From positions 84,776 through 148,775 of the forward strand of contig JACKOB010000008.1 of NCBI GenBank assembly GCA_024234575.1: a stretch of 64,000 nt of DNA, written 5' to 3'. The notes beneath the pieces were generated by a model that was not told where the DNA came from, searched no databases, and saw nothing but the letters and a program-made list of their open reading frames with translations. The DNA is from Hahellaceae bacterium. Lineage in GTDB: Bacteria; Pseudomonadota; Gammaproteobacteria; Pseudomonadales; Oleiphilaceae. Of the stretch, positions 56,667 to 64,000 are shown one piece after another (the stretch's first letter is position 1; each line of letters opens with the position of its first letter). A program made the translations under genes and the position numbers.

Positions 56667-58979
56667 ATGGCGTTCGAAGCCGATGAAGAAATCCTCCAGG
56701 ATTTCCTGGTAGAGGCCGGTGAAATACTTGAGCTTCTCTCCGAACAGCTTGTTGATCTTGAGCAGAACCCTAATGATAAGGATCTGCTTAACGCCATATT
56801 TCGCGGCTTTCATACCGTCAAGGGCGGTGCCGGCTTCTTGCAGCTTGAAGCACTGGTAGATTGCTGCCATGTTGCTGAAAACGTATTCGATAATCTTCGC
56901 AACGGAAAAATAAGTATTTCGGCAGAGTTAATGGATGTCGTTTTACAAGCATTGGATGTGGTCAATGAAATGTTTGACCAGGTTCGAAACCGTGAAGAGC
57001 TGACGCCTGCATCCGAAGATTTGCTGGCCGCACTGGCAAGCTTTGCTGAGCCTGGTGGCGGTGGTCATGCTGCTCCGGCAGCGCCAGCAGAAGAAGAACC
57101 AGAAGATGAAACTGAAGACGAAGTAGCTGAGGATGACTCAGAAGAAGCTCAGGGCGACATCACCGATGACGAATTTGAGCACCTGCTAAATGCCTTGGAT
57201 GGCCCTGACGAACCTGCCGCGCCAAAAGCCGCCAGCGATGATGTTGATTTGTTTGGTATGGATGAGCCCGCTGCAGAGTCGTCTGGAAGTAACGATGAAA
57301 TCACCGAAGACGAGTTCGAGAAGCTTCTGGACGAGCTGCATGGCAGTGGCAAAGTCAAGGCAGCTCCAGCTGCTGCACCAGCGAGCACTCCTGCCGCATC
57401 TTCCGATGAAATTACTGATGATGAATTTGAAAAACTGCTCGATGATTTACACGGTTCCGGTAAATTTGATGCGGGTGTTGCCGCGAAAACCGAGACAGCG
57501 CCAGCGGCCAAATCTACGCCACCGGCAGATAAACCAGCGAAGCCTTCTGGCGGTGATGACCTCATTACTGATGATGAGTTTGATAAGCTACTGGATGATC
57601 TGCATGGTGCGGGTAAAGCGCCAACGGTAAAAGCCGATGCGCCTGCCGCGAAACCTGCTGCCAAGCCAGCAGCGGCTAAAGCCACACCAAAAGCTGCCGC
57701 GAAACCGGCGACACCAGCAAAAGCTGCTCCCGCTGCGCGTACGGCAGCACCAGCTGTTGCGGCACCTATACCTCCTGCCGCAGCCGCCGCAGGGGCAAAT
57801 AAAGAAGCATCTATAGCCACAGAAACAACCGTGCGCGTCGACACCAAACGACTTGACGACATTATGAACATGGTCGGCGAGTTAGTGTTGGTGCGCAACA
57901 GATTGAAGCGGCTCGGCGATGAAATCGCTGATGAAGCCATGCAAAAAGCAGTATCCAACCTGGATGTCGTGACCGGGGATTTACAGTCGGCGGTAATGCA
58001 GACTCGCATGCAGCCAATTAAGAAGGTATTTGGCCGCTTCCCTCGGGTTGTGCGTGATCTGGCGCGAAACCTGAAGAAAGAAGTGAATCTGGTTCTTAAA
58101 GGTGAAGAAACTGATCTGGATAAAAACCTGGTTGAGGCATTATCCGATCCGTTAGTGCATCTTGTCAGAAACTCTGTAGATCATGGTATTGAAGCACCTG
58201 ATGTCCGAGAGAAAGCTGGTAAATCCAGAACCGGGCGGGTGATTTTGTCCGCCGAACAGGAAGGTGATCATATACTGCTGTCAATTGACGATGACGGCGC
58301 TGGTATGGACCCAGATGTGTTGCGGGCTATCGCCGTTAAACGTGGCCTGTATGATGTTGATGCGGCAGACCGCTTAACCGATAACGAATGTTTCAATCTG
58401 ATTTTTGCTCCCGGTTTCTCAACCAAGGAGAAAATCTCCGACATATCAGGCCGTGGTGTCGGCATGGATGTGGTCAAAACCAAGATCACGCAATTAAATG
58501 GCACATTGTCCATTGATTCCGAGAAGGGCAAAGGATCTCGCATCAGTATCAAGGTGCCGTTAACGCTGGCAATCATGCCAACACTGATGGTTATGCTTGA
58601 GAACCAGTCATTTGCATTCCCATTAGTGAGCGTGGTGGAGATTTTCCATCTGAACATTACCAAAACCAACGTCGTAGATGGGCAGGAGTGTGTGGTCGTC
58701 AGAGACCGTGTGTACCCCTTGTTCCACATTAAACGATGGTTAGTGAAGCGTGGTACCGGTCTGGCGAAACCAGCCTCGGCGCACGTGGTGATAGTCTCTG
58801 TGGGCACCAAGCGGGTCGGTTTTGTCGTAGACCAGCTGGTAGGGCAAGAAGAAGTCGTCATCAAGCCTTTAGGAAAAATGTTGCATGGCACTCCGGGCAT
58901 GGCAGGGGCCACAATTACAGGCGACGGTCGTATAGCGCTTATTCTTGATATTCCTAGTCTGCTGCAACGCTATGCCTAG
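56667..58979 (+). CDS. cheA: Chemotaxis histidine kinase CheA (flagellar)
   Basis: 770 residues. P1 with phospho-His49 (GFHTVKGGAGF), P3 dimerisation, HATPase (NSVDHGIE, IDDDGAGMD, GRGVGMDVV) and CheW-like P5. Between P1 and P3 there is no ordinary P2; instead an Ala/Pro-rich region carries four copies of an (I)TDDEFEKLLDDLHGxGK-type motif at about residues 164, 211, 248 and 299. Such regions in Vibrio-type CheA contain the ParP-binding LID, but I cannot show that these repeats are it. Confidence 0.95.
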   Translation: MAFEADEEILQDFLVEAGEILELLSEQLVDLEQNPNDKDLLNAIFRGFHTVKGGAGFLQLEALVDCCHVAENVFDNLRNGKISISAELMDVVLQALDVVNEMFDQVRNREELTPASEDLLAALASFAEPGGGGHAAPAAPAEEEPEDETEDEVAEDDSEEAQGDITDDEFEHLLNALDGPDEPAAPKAASDDVDLFGMDEPAAESSGSNDEITEDEFEKLLDELHGSGKVKAAPAAAPASTPAASSDEITDDEFEKLLDDLHGSGKFDAGVAAKTETAPAAKSTPPADKPAKPSGGDDLITDDEFDKLLDDLHGAGKAPTVKADAPAAKPAAKPAAAKATPKAAAKPATPAKAAPAARTAAPAVAAPIPPAAAAAGANKEASIATETTVRVDTKRLDDIMNMVGELVLVRNRLKRLGDEIADEAMQKAVSNLDVVTGDLQSAVMQTRMQPIKKVFGRFPRVVRDLARNLKKEVNLVLKGEETDLDKNLVEALSDPLVHLVRNSVDHGIEAPDVREKAGKSRTGRVILSAEQEGDHILLSIDDDGAGMDPDVLRAIAVKRGLYDVDAADRLTDNECFNLIFAPGFSTKEKISDISGRGVGMDVVKTKITQLNGTLSIDSEKGKGSRISIKVPLTLAIMPTLMVMLENQSFAFPLVSVVEIFHLNITKTNVVDGQECVVVRDRVYPLFHIKRWLVKRGTGLAKPASAHVVIVSVGTKRVGFVVDQLVGQEEVVIKPLGKMLHGTPGMAGATITGDGRIALILDIPSLLQRYA
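57156..57617 (+). repeat. Four DEFE-LL-LHG motif repeats in cheA linker
   Basis: Repeats begin at 57156, 57297, 57408 and 57561 (47, 37 and 51 codons apart). Copies 2-4 share ITxDEF(E/D)KLLDxLHGxGK; copy 1 diverges (HLLNALDGPD). Spacers are Ala/Pro-rich. Confidence 0.85.
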
Positions 58980-59084
58980 TATTGCCTAAATGATAGCCAA
59001 TGCGGGAGATAGCCAGCGAGGAGGCCGGATAGGTCAACAGGGTTCGCGTGGCAGGTAGATCTCCCCGTTAACAAGGGGAAGATA

Positions 59085-60263
59085 ATGCCAGTCAGAGTTC
59101 TGGTTGTTGATGATTCCGGCTTCTTTCGCCGAAGAGTTGCAGAAATACTAAGTCCCGTCCCCGAAATTGAAGTTGTTGGTACCGCTTCTAATGGTCGCGA
59201 AGCCATTGAACTCGTCAAAAAATTAAGACCCGATGTTGTTACCATGGATTATGAAATGCCGGTGATGGATGGTATTACCGCTGTTCGTCATATCATGGAA
59301 TCAGATCCGACGCCGGTTTTAATGTTTTCTTCACTCACCCATGAAGGGGCGCGAGTGACTCTCGATGCACTTGAGGCGGGAGCTATCGATTATCTGCCTA
59401 AAAACTTCGAAGATATTTCCCGTGATTCCACGCAGTTACAAGAAGTGCTCAAGCGGCGTATTATCGAAGTATCGAAAAGCCGGGCGCGTATGGCGGGAAA
59501 CAGATCGGCGGCCTCACCTGTTGTTGAAGCAAGTCCGGCAATTCCTGAACGTACCCCCGTAACACCTGATCGTGTGACTTCATCCCGTGACACTTCTAGT
59601 GGCCGCACAGGCGTAGAATCCGCCCGGCCAAAACGCGACATGACGCTAAAGCCTAAAGAACCTGCGGCTAGGCAAGGAGGTTATGTTAAAGCGCAGTCAT
59701 ACGCCTGTGTTTTAATCGGTACCTCGACTGGTGGGCCTATCGCGCTGCAAAAAGTACTCACCCGTTTGCCGGCTAACTTCCCTGCACCTATCGTATTGGT
59801 GCAGCATATGCCCGCTTCCTTTACGCCAGCGTTTGCTGAGCGCTTGAATAAGCTGTGTCAGATAGAGGTAAAAGAGGCAAAAGACGGTGATGTGCTGCAA
59901 AAAGGCGTGGCGTTGCTGGCACCCGGTGGCACCCAGATGATGATTGAGAATCGCGGCGGGTACAAAGTAAGAATCATTACCGGTGATGACCGTCTTAATT
60001 ACAAGCCCTGCGTTGATGTGACGTTTGGCTCGGCGGCAAAGGTATTTCCCGGAAAAACCCTGGGAATTATCCTTACCGGCATGGGGGCTGATGGTAAGGA
60101 AGGCTGCAGAATGATGAAACAGTCGGGCTCTGTGGTCTGGGCGCAGGATGAAAAAACATCAGTAATTTATGGTATGCCGATGGCGGTTGCCAAAGCGGGC
60201 CTTGCGGATGAAATCATGGCATTGGAGCAGGTAGCCGAAAATCTGGTATCCGGAGTGATCTAA
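59085..60263 (+). CDS. cheB: Methylesterase CheB (flagellar)
   Basis: 392 residues. Receiver with Asp55 (VVTMDYEMPVMDG), a long Ser/Thr/Pro/Arg-rich linker (about 145-205), and methylesterase domain with Ser in IGTSTGGPIA, His in VQHMPA and Asp in GMGADGKEG. Stop precedes motC by no gap (adjacent). No cheR is paired with it here, so it may share the cheR of the other system or one elsewhere. Confidence 0.95.
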   Translation: MPVRVLVVDDSGFFRRRVAEILSPVPEIEVVGTASNGREAIELVKKLRPDVVTMDYEMPVMDGITAVRHIMESDPTPVLMFSSLTHEGARVTLDALEAGAIDYLPKNFEDISRDSTQLQEVLKRRIIEVSKSRARMAGNRSAASPVVEASPAIPERTPVTPDRVTSSRDTSSGRTGVESARPKRDMTLKPKEPAARQGGYVKAQSYACVLIGTSTGGPIALQKVLTRLPANFPAPIVLVQHMPASFTPAFAERLNKLCQIEVKEAKDGDVLQKGVALLAPGGTQMMIENRGGYKVRIITGDDRLNYKPCVDVTFGSAAKVFPGKTLGIILTGMGADGKEGCRMMKQSGSVVWAQDEKTSVIYGMPMAVAKAGLADEIMALEQVAENLVSGVI

Positions 60264-61004
60264 ATGGATATCCTCAGTATTGTTGGCGTTGTCCTCGCCT
60301 TCGCCGCCATCATCGGTGGTAATCTTATGGAGGGTGGACATGTAGGGGCGCTGGTTAACGGGCCTGCGGCGGTGATCGTCATCGGTGGCACATTTGCCGC
60401 CATTGCCCTACAAACGTCTTTCCCGTTATTAAAGCATGCGATTAAGCGATTGCGTTGGATCTTTGCCCCTCCTTATATCAGTTTAGATAATGGCATCGAT
60501 AAAGTTGTGACATGGAGTATGCGCGCCAGAAAAAGTGGTCTGCTGGGGCTTGAAGCATTGGCAGAAAAAGAGGTTGAGCCTTTCGCGAAAAAAGGGCTGC
60601 AGCTACTGATTGACGGTGCCGAGCCAGAAAGCATTCGCAGCATTCTCGAAGTAGAGCTGGTCTCGAAAGAGTCGCGAGAAATGGATGCCGCCAAGGTGTA
60701 TGACAGCATGGGCGGCTATTCGCCAACCATCGGCATTATTGGCGCGGTAATGGGGCTTATTCATGTAATGACTAATCTGCAAGACCCTAAAATGCTTGGT
60801 ACGGGTATCGCCACGGCGTTTGTTGCCACCATCTACGGTGTTGCATTGGCCAACCTGCTTTTTTTCCCGATAGGTAGTAAGTTAAAAGAAATCGCGAAGC
60901 GCCAGGCCACTTATGGAGAGCTGATCATAGAAGGCATTGTCTCTATCTCTGAAGGTGAAAACCCTCGTGCCATCGAAATGAAACTGAAAGGCTTTGTCAC
61001 CTGA
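60264..61004 (+). CDS. motC: Stator protein MotC (MotA family)
   Basis: 246 residues, four membrane segments, MotA/TolQ fold. The LLGLEALAEKE loop and GGYSPTIGIIGAVMGLIHVM block are typical. Forms an ion channel with MotD. Whether it conducts H+ or Na+ cannot be told from the sequence; Na+ use would be plausible beside oadGAB. Adjacent to cheB and 48 bp before motD. Confidence 0.94.
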   Translation: MDILSIVGVVLAFAAIIGGNLMEGGHVGALVNGPAAVIVIGGTFAAIALQTSFPLLKHAIKRLRWIFAPPYISLDNGIDKVVTWSMRARKSGLLGLEALAEKEVEPFAKKGLQLLIDGAEPESIRSILEVELVSKESREMDAAKVYDSMGGYSPTIGIIGAVMGLIHVMTNLQDPKMLGTGIATAFVATIYGVALANLLFFPIGSKLKEIAKRQATYGELIIEGIVSISEGENPRAIEMKLKGFVT

Positions 61005-61052
61005 TTAGCCTGAAAGTTCAACGCCTTACAAGTAGCTGCTGATTGATTCATT

Positions 61053-61832
61053 ATGCGCAGAAAACGCGAAGCCGAGCATGATAACAAAGAACGTTGGTTG
61101 GTCTCTTACGCCGACTTTATCACGCTGTTGTTTGCCTTTTTTGTGGTGATGTATTCGGTATCATCCGTCAATGAGGGCAAATATAAAGTGCTTTCAGAAA
61201 CCCTGGATGGCGCCTTTAACGCCTCTCAGCGAAGTATTACCCCTATTGAGGTGGGTGAGCATATTGCCTACAACAAAGAAACTACCACCGAAACTGAAGC
61301 GCCTTTAACGCCGGTTGTTATCGCCCCTCGCGGTGGTGAAGGTAATATCACCACCGACGTTAACAGCTTTAAAGAAATTGCCGATCAGTTTACCACTGCG
61401 CTATCAGCCCTGATTTCTGATGGTCTGGTATCCATCAATGACAACGATGATTGGATTGAGGTGTCGTTGCGTGATGATATTTTATTTACCAGCGGCAATG
61501 CAGAACCTGTCTTTGAAGCCTTTCCCGTGTTGGAGAAAATTTCCGCGATTTTAAAGAATAATTCCCATGCGGTTTTGGTGGAGGGGTTTACCGACAACAT
61601 ACCCATCAAAACAACGCGCTACCCCACTAACTGGGAGCTAAGTAGCGCCCGCGCCGCAGCAATTGTAAGGATGCTCACCTCCGAAGGAATTGCCCCATCG
61701 CGTTTGGCTGCTATCGGTTACGGCGAACATCAACCTGTTGTTAAAAATGATACGCCAGAAAATCGCCGAAAAAACCGTCGCGTGGTTTTATTAATATCCA
61801 AAGAGAGCCGTGTGCGCGCCACCATTCGTTAG
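61053..61832 (+). CDS. motD: Stator protein MotD (MotB family)
   Basis: 259 residues. N-terminal membrane helix with channel Asp21 in WLVSYADFITLLFAFF and a C-terminal OmpA peptidoglycan-binding domain (NWELSSARAAAIVRML ... AIGYGEHQPV). Anchors the stator to the wall. Paired with motC as in Pseudomonas motCD. Confidence 0.94.
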   Translation: MRRKREAEHDNKERWLVSYADFITLLFAFFVVMYSVSSVNEGKYKVLSETLDGAFNASQRSITPIEVGEHIAYNKETTTETEAPLTPVVIAPRGGEGNITTDVNSFKEIADQFTTALSALISDGLVSINDNDDWIEVSLRDDILFTSGNAEPVFEAFPVLEKISAILKNNSHAVLVEGFTDNIPIKTTRYPTNWELSSARAAAIVRMLTSEGIAPSRLAAIGYGEHQPVVKNDTPENRRKNRRVVLLISKESRVRATIR

Positions 61833-62269
61833 TGGCGTTTTGTAGTCATCCTAATTTCTTATTTCTTTAATAGCCACTTGCTCCAGGGCACCAGCAGTGC
61901 TTTTTCTATTGCATTTTTGAGGTGATTTCGTCTATTTGGCATAAAATTTGTATAAATCAATTTATCGCCAGATTAAGAAGGTAGTGATATCTCTACCCGT
62001 TGGGGAAGGCATGGTTTTGCCTTTGCCTGATAAAAAATTGCCGGGGCAGGCTAAGGCGCGGCGAACCTTGGCCGATACTCTCTAAGGGGTCAAGTGAATC
62101 TGTTTAATCTAACCCCGGCTAGTTTGATCAGGTAACAAAATGTGACAGAACGATAGATAGCTTTCGCTGCATAATATGAAACATGCGTCAAAAAAATGGC
62201 GAGCTAGCGCTGCGACCAAGACAGCGAGAAAAGTAATGTTGTAGTTTTTTAACGCGAAGGGGCGGTATT
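61833..62269. other. Intergenic region motD-parC
   Basis: 437 bp, no supported gene. Contains a weak GCAC/GTGC hairpin with T-run (61888-61905), a possible sigma-28 element (62052-62078), and complementary GGGG/CCCC segments around 62095-62117 that could fold. Confidence 0.6.
62052..62078 (+). promoter_or_regulatory. Possible sigma-28 promoter before the parC-like gene
   Basis: TAAG at 62052-62055, 15-bp spacer, GCCGATAC at 62071-62078. Seven of eight -10 positions match and spacing is right, but the -35 extension is GC-rich, unlike consensus. Confidence 0.4.
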
Positions 62270-63049
62270 GTGAGAATTTGGGCAGTTGCTAACCAAAAAG
62301 GTGGGGTAGGCAAGACAACGTCAGCAGTGGCATTGGGTGGACTGCTTGCGCAACAGGGCAAGCGTGTATTGTTGATTGATCTTGATCCACACGGCTCTCT
62401 CACCAGTTATTTCAAATACGATCCCGACACGATCGAAAAAAGCGCTTTTAACCTGTTTACTCATAACGGCAAAGTGCCTGAAGATTTACCAAAAACGCTC
62501 ATTGTTGATACCTCCATTCAGACAATGAAGCTGTTGCCAGCTTCCACTGCACAAGCCACTTTAGAGCGGCGGATGGTGGGTGTTGAAGGCATGGGGTTGA
62601 TTATCTCGAAAACCCTGTCAATTTTATGGGATGACTATGACTACGTGTTAATGGATAACTCGCCATCACTGGGTGTTCTAATGATTAATGCGTTAGCCGC
62701 TTGCCAACATTTACTGGTGCCGGTGCAAACAGAGTTTCTTGCGTTAAAAGGGTTAGAGCGCATGATGCACACCTTGGCCATGGTTACCCGGTCGCAAAAA
62801 AATGGCCTGCAACACACGATTATTCCTACGATGTTTGACAGACGAACGCAGGCGTCAATGCAGGCATTGCGTATGCTAAAACGGCAGTACCCGGAGAATA
62901 TCTGGCGGTTTGCCATTCCGGTCGATACCAAATTTAGAGATGCCAGCCGCATCGGGATCACCCCAGGCGAATTAGATGCAGAAACACACGGAGTGAGAGC
63001 CTACAACCGGTTGCTCTCGGATGTGCTGGATCTGACCTCGGCAAACTAA
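62270..63049 (+). CDS. ParA-family ATPase, ParC-like chemotaxis array positioner
   Basis: 259 residues. ParA/Soj ATPase with Walker A QKGGVGKTT and the DLDPHGSLTSYF block; the C-terminal DNA-binding Arg region of ParA is short. In Vibrio and Pseudomonas the gene in this position (after motCD) is ParC, which with ParP keeps chemotaxis arrays at the pole. GTG start. 17 bp before the next gene. Confidence 0.85.
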   Translation: MRIWAVANQKGGVGKTTSAVALGGLLAQQGKRVLLIDLDPHGSLTSYFKYDPDTIEKSAFNLFTHNGKVPEDLPKTLIVDTSIQTMKLLPASTAQATLERRMVGVEGMGLIISKTLSILWDDYDYVLMDNSPSLGVLMINALAACQHLLVPVQTEFLALKGLERMMHTLAMVTRSQKNGLQHTIIPTMFDRRTQASMQALRMLKRQYPENIWRFAIPVDTKFRDASRIGITPGELDAETHGVRAYNRLLSDVLDLTSAN

Positions 63050-63066
63050 TAAGGGCACAAGTCAGC

Positions 63067-63639
63067 ATGTACGGTAGTAAGAATAACGTGCAAGACAAAG
63101 CAACCAAACCTGCTGGTCGTCCAACGTTGGATGACGAAGCGCGGCTGTGCCAAAAGGGCGCGGTCGCGGCGCCATTCGCATCGGATTCCGTCATCAATCG
63201 TCCTGCCATGAACGAGCAGGACACCATTCTTAGCGATTATTTCTCATCACTGTTAGGCCCTGCAAAGGAACAACCACTTAAGAGTAGCCCCAAGGAAGTA
63301 GAGGAAGTTTCTTCCAGCGCGTTAGCGGATAATGAAGTGGCAGGCAGCACACCTGAAAGTGATCTAGATAACATGGCTTGCGAGTACACGTATTTTAACA
63401 CCTCGATAGCCCCCAATCGATTGTTGAGCATTCCACTCCGGCCAGAAGCCATACCTTTTTTTCCCGGGTATTTAACTGCAGTACGCGCATTACAATGCCT
63501 GTTTGAGTTACTGGGCTATTTACGCACAGAACTGCCCGTGATGGTTCGAAACCGCTTTTTGGAAAGATGTGATGAAATGATGATGTTGTTTCGTTTCTCT
63601 CGTCACTATAAAACGATGAGAGTGCCTCATGAGCGATAA
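63067..63639 (+). CDS. Unrecognised protein between ParC-like and ParP-like genes
   Basis: 190 residues. No domain I recognise. A short DTILSDYFSSLLG segment (about 52-64) recalls the ALxDYF start of ParP-type proteins, and the C-terminus (about 140-185) is hydrophobic and helical but does not look like a CheW domain. It overlaps the next gene by 11 bp, so they are translated together. Could be a shortened ParP paralogue or an unrelated adaptor. Confidence 0.55.
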   Translation: MYGSKNNVQDKATKPAGRPTLDDEARLCQKGAVAAPFASDSVINRPAMNEQDTILSDYFSSLLGPAKEQPLKSSPKEVEEVSSSALADNEVAGSTPESDLDNMACEYTYFNTSIAPNRLLSIPLRPEAIPFFPGYLTAVRALQCLFELLGYLRTELPVMVRNRFLERCDEMMMLFRFSRHYKTMRVPHER

Positions 63640-64000
63640 GCCAGACGACAAGAAACCAGTCGTCACGGCACAACAGGCGATTGAAGACTTTTTATTCGAA
63701 ATGATTCCGGCCCACAACGAACTGGCGGAGAGGCTCGCTAAGCAAAAAGAGCAGGAAGCAGAAGCGAAAGAAAAAGCCCTGGCAGCCGCCGCAGCAAAAG
63801 AGGAAAAGAAACAAAAGCAACGGCGTAAAGCAGAAGAAAAGGCCAAGGCCAAAAAGCAACAGGCGCTAAAGGCTGAGGAAGAAGCCTTTGAACTCGCGCG
63901 TAACGCTTGGGTTGAGGTCGCAGAAGAAATTATTCAGGAAGATCAGCTAAAACTGGCTAAAGCACAACAGGAACGTCTGGAACAGGAACGTCTGGAACAG
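63629..64000 (+). CDS. Probable ParP-like coiled-coil protein, cut by window end
   Basis: First 124 codons, open to the edge. After AQQAIEDFLFEMIP (about 14-27, like the N-terminal motif of ParP) there is a long charged coiled coil rich in K, E, Q and A, ending in tandem QERLE repeats. ParP normally ends in a CheW-like domain, which would lie beyond the window. Position after parC supports this, but the diagnostic domain is not visible. Confidence 0.6.
   Translation, partial: MSDKPDDKKPVVTAQQAIEDFLFEMIPAHNELAERLAKQKEQEAEAKEKALAAAAAKEEKKQKQRRKAEEKAKAKKQQALKAEEEAFELARNAWVEVAEEIIQEDQLKLAKAQQERLEQERLEQ
63971..64000 (+). repeat. 15-bp tandem repeat at window edge
   Basis: GAACGTCTGGAACAG occurs twice in tandem (63971-63985, 63986-64000) and may continue; it encodes ERLEQ repeats in the coiled coil. 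Confidence 0.8.

Noticed and set aside
61937..61952. TGGCATAAAATTTGTA as sigma-54 promoter before the parC-like gene
   Set aside because: The -12 dinucleotide is GT, not GC, and the sequence lies over 300 bp from the gene.

Overview
The window is about 64 kb of a gammaproteobacterial chromosome with roughly even base composition, no gaps in coding and no insertion sequences, phage genes or CRISPR arrays. Gene content and order closely follow the polar-flagellum supercluster of Pseudomonas (fleQ-fleSR-fliEFGHIJ ... fliKLMNOPQR-flhB-flhA-flhF-fleN-fliA-cheYZAB-motCD-parC). The lysC-csrA-tRNA-Ser-tRNA-Arg and pepA-holC neighbourhoods are also pseudomonad-like. An oxaloacetate decarboxylase-type sodium pump (oadGAB) fits a marine bacterium, for example near Cellvibrionales or Marinobacter. 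The taxon is inferred, not shown.

Layout. 1-5.8 kb: housekeeping genes (a holC-linked hypothetical, holC, pepA on minus; divergent lptF-lptG on plus; a convergent RDD membrane protein). 5.9-7.3 kb: a DUF5610 protein whose start is preceded by a near-consensus sigma-28 promoter. 7.6-12.4 kb: alaS, lysC, csrA and two tRNAs. 12.6-16.1 kb: oadG-oadA-oadB. 16.5-62 kb: the flagellar and chemotaxis supercluster, starting with a FliT-like gene and fleQ. 62-64 kb: a ParC-like ATPase, an unrecognised gene, and a coiled-coil gene cut by the window edge, in the place of ParP.

Two cassettes break the usual flagellar order. Between fleQ and fleSR sits a minus-strand three-gene set (DUF1338 2-oxoadipate dioxygenase-like, saccharopine dehydrogenase-like, ALDH7-type aldehyde dehydrogenase) that reads as lysine / 2-aminoadipate catabolism. 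Between fliJ and fliK sits a chemosensory set (STAS, CheY, CheA, CheW, CheR, CheD, CheB) with no methyl-accepting receptor, followed by an HsbA-HsbR-HptB-like partner-switching module. A second, flagellar-type che set (cheY, Z, A, B) lies downstream of fliA.

Regulation can be read in the DNA. Sigma-54 type -24/-12 elements lie before the fliT-like gene, fleS, fliE, fliK, fliL and flhA, with a weaker one before flhF. Sequences resembling the published FleQ box GTCaNTAAAtTGAC lie just downstream of several of them; a perfect copy plus a partial copy 31 bp away precede flhF, and a good copy precedes fleQ. This suggests a FleQ/RpoN hierarchy with feedback on fleQ and on the flhF-fleN operon, and a FliA-dependent late class that includes the DUF5610 gene. 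Promoter and FleQ-box calls were made by eye and are predictions.
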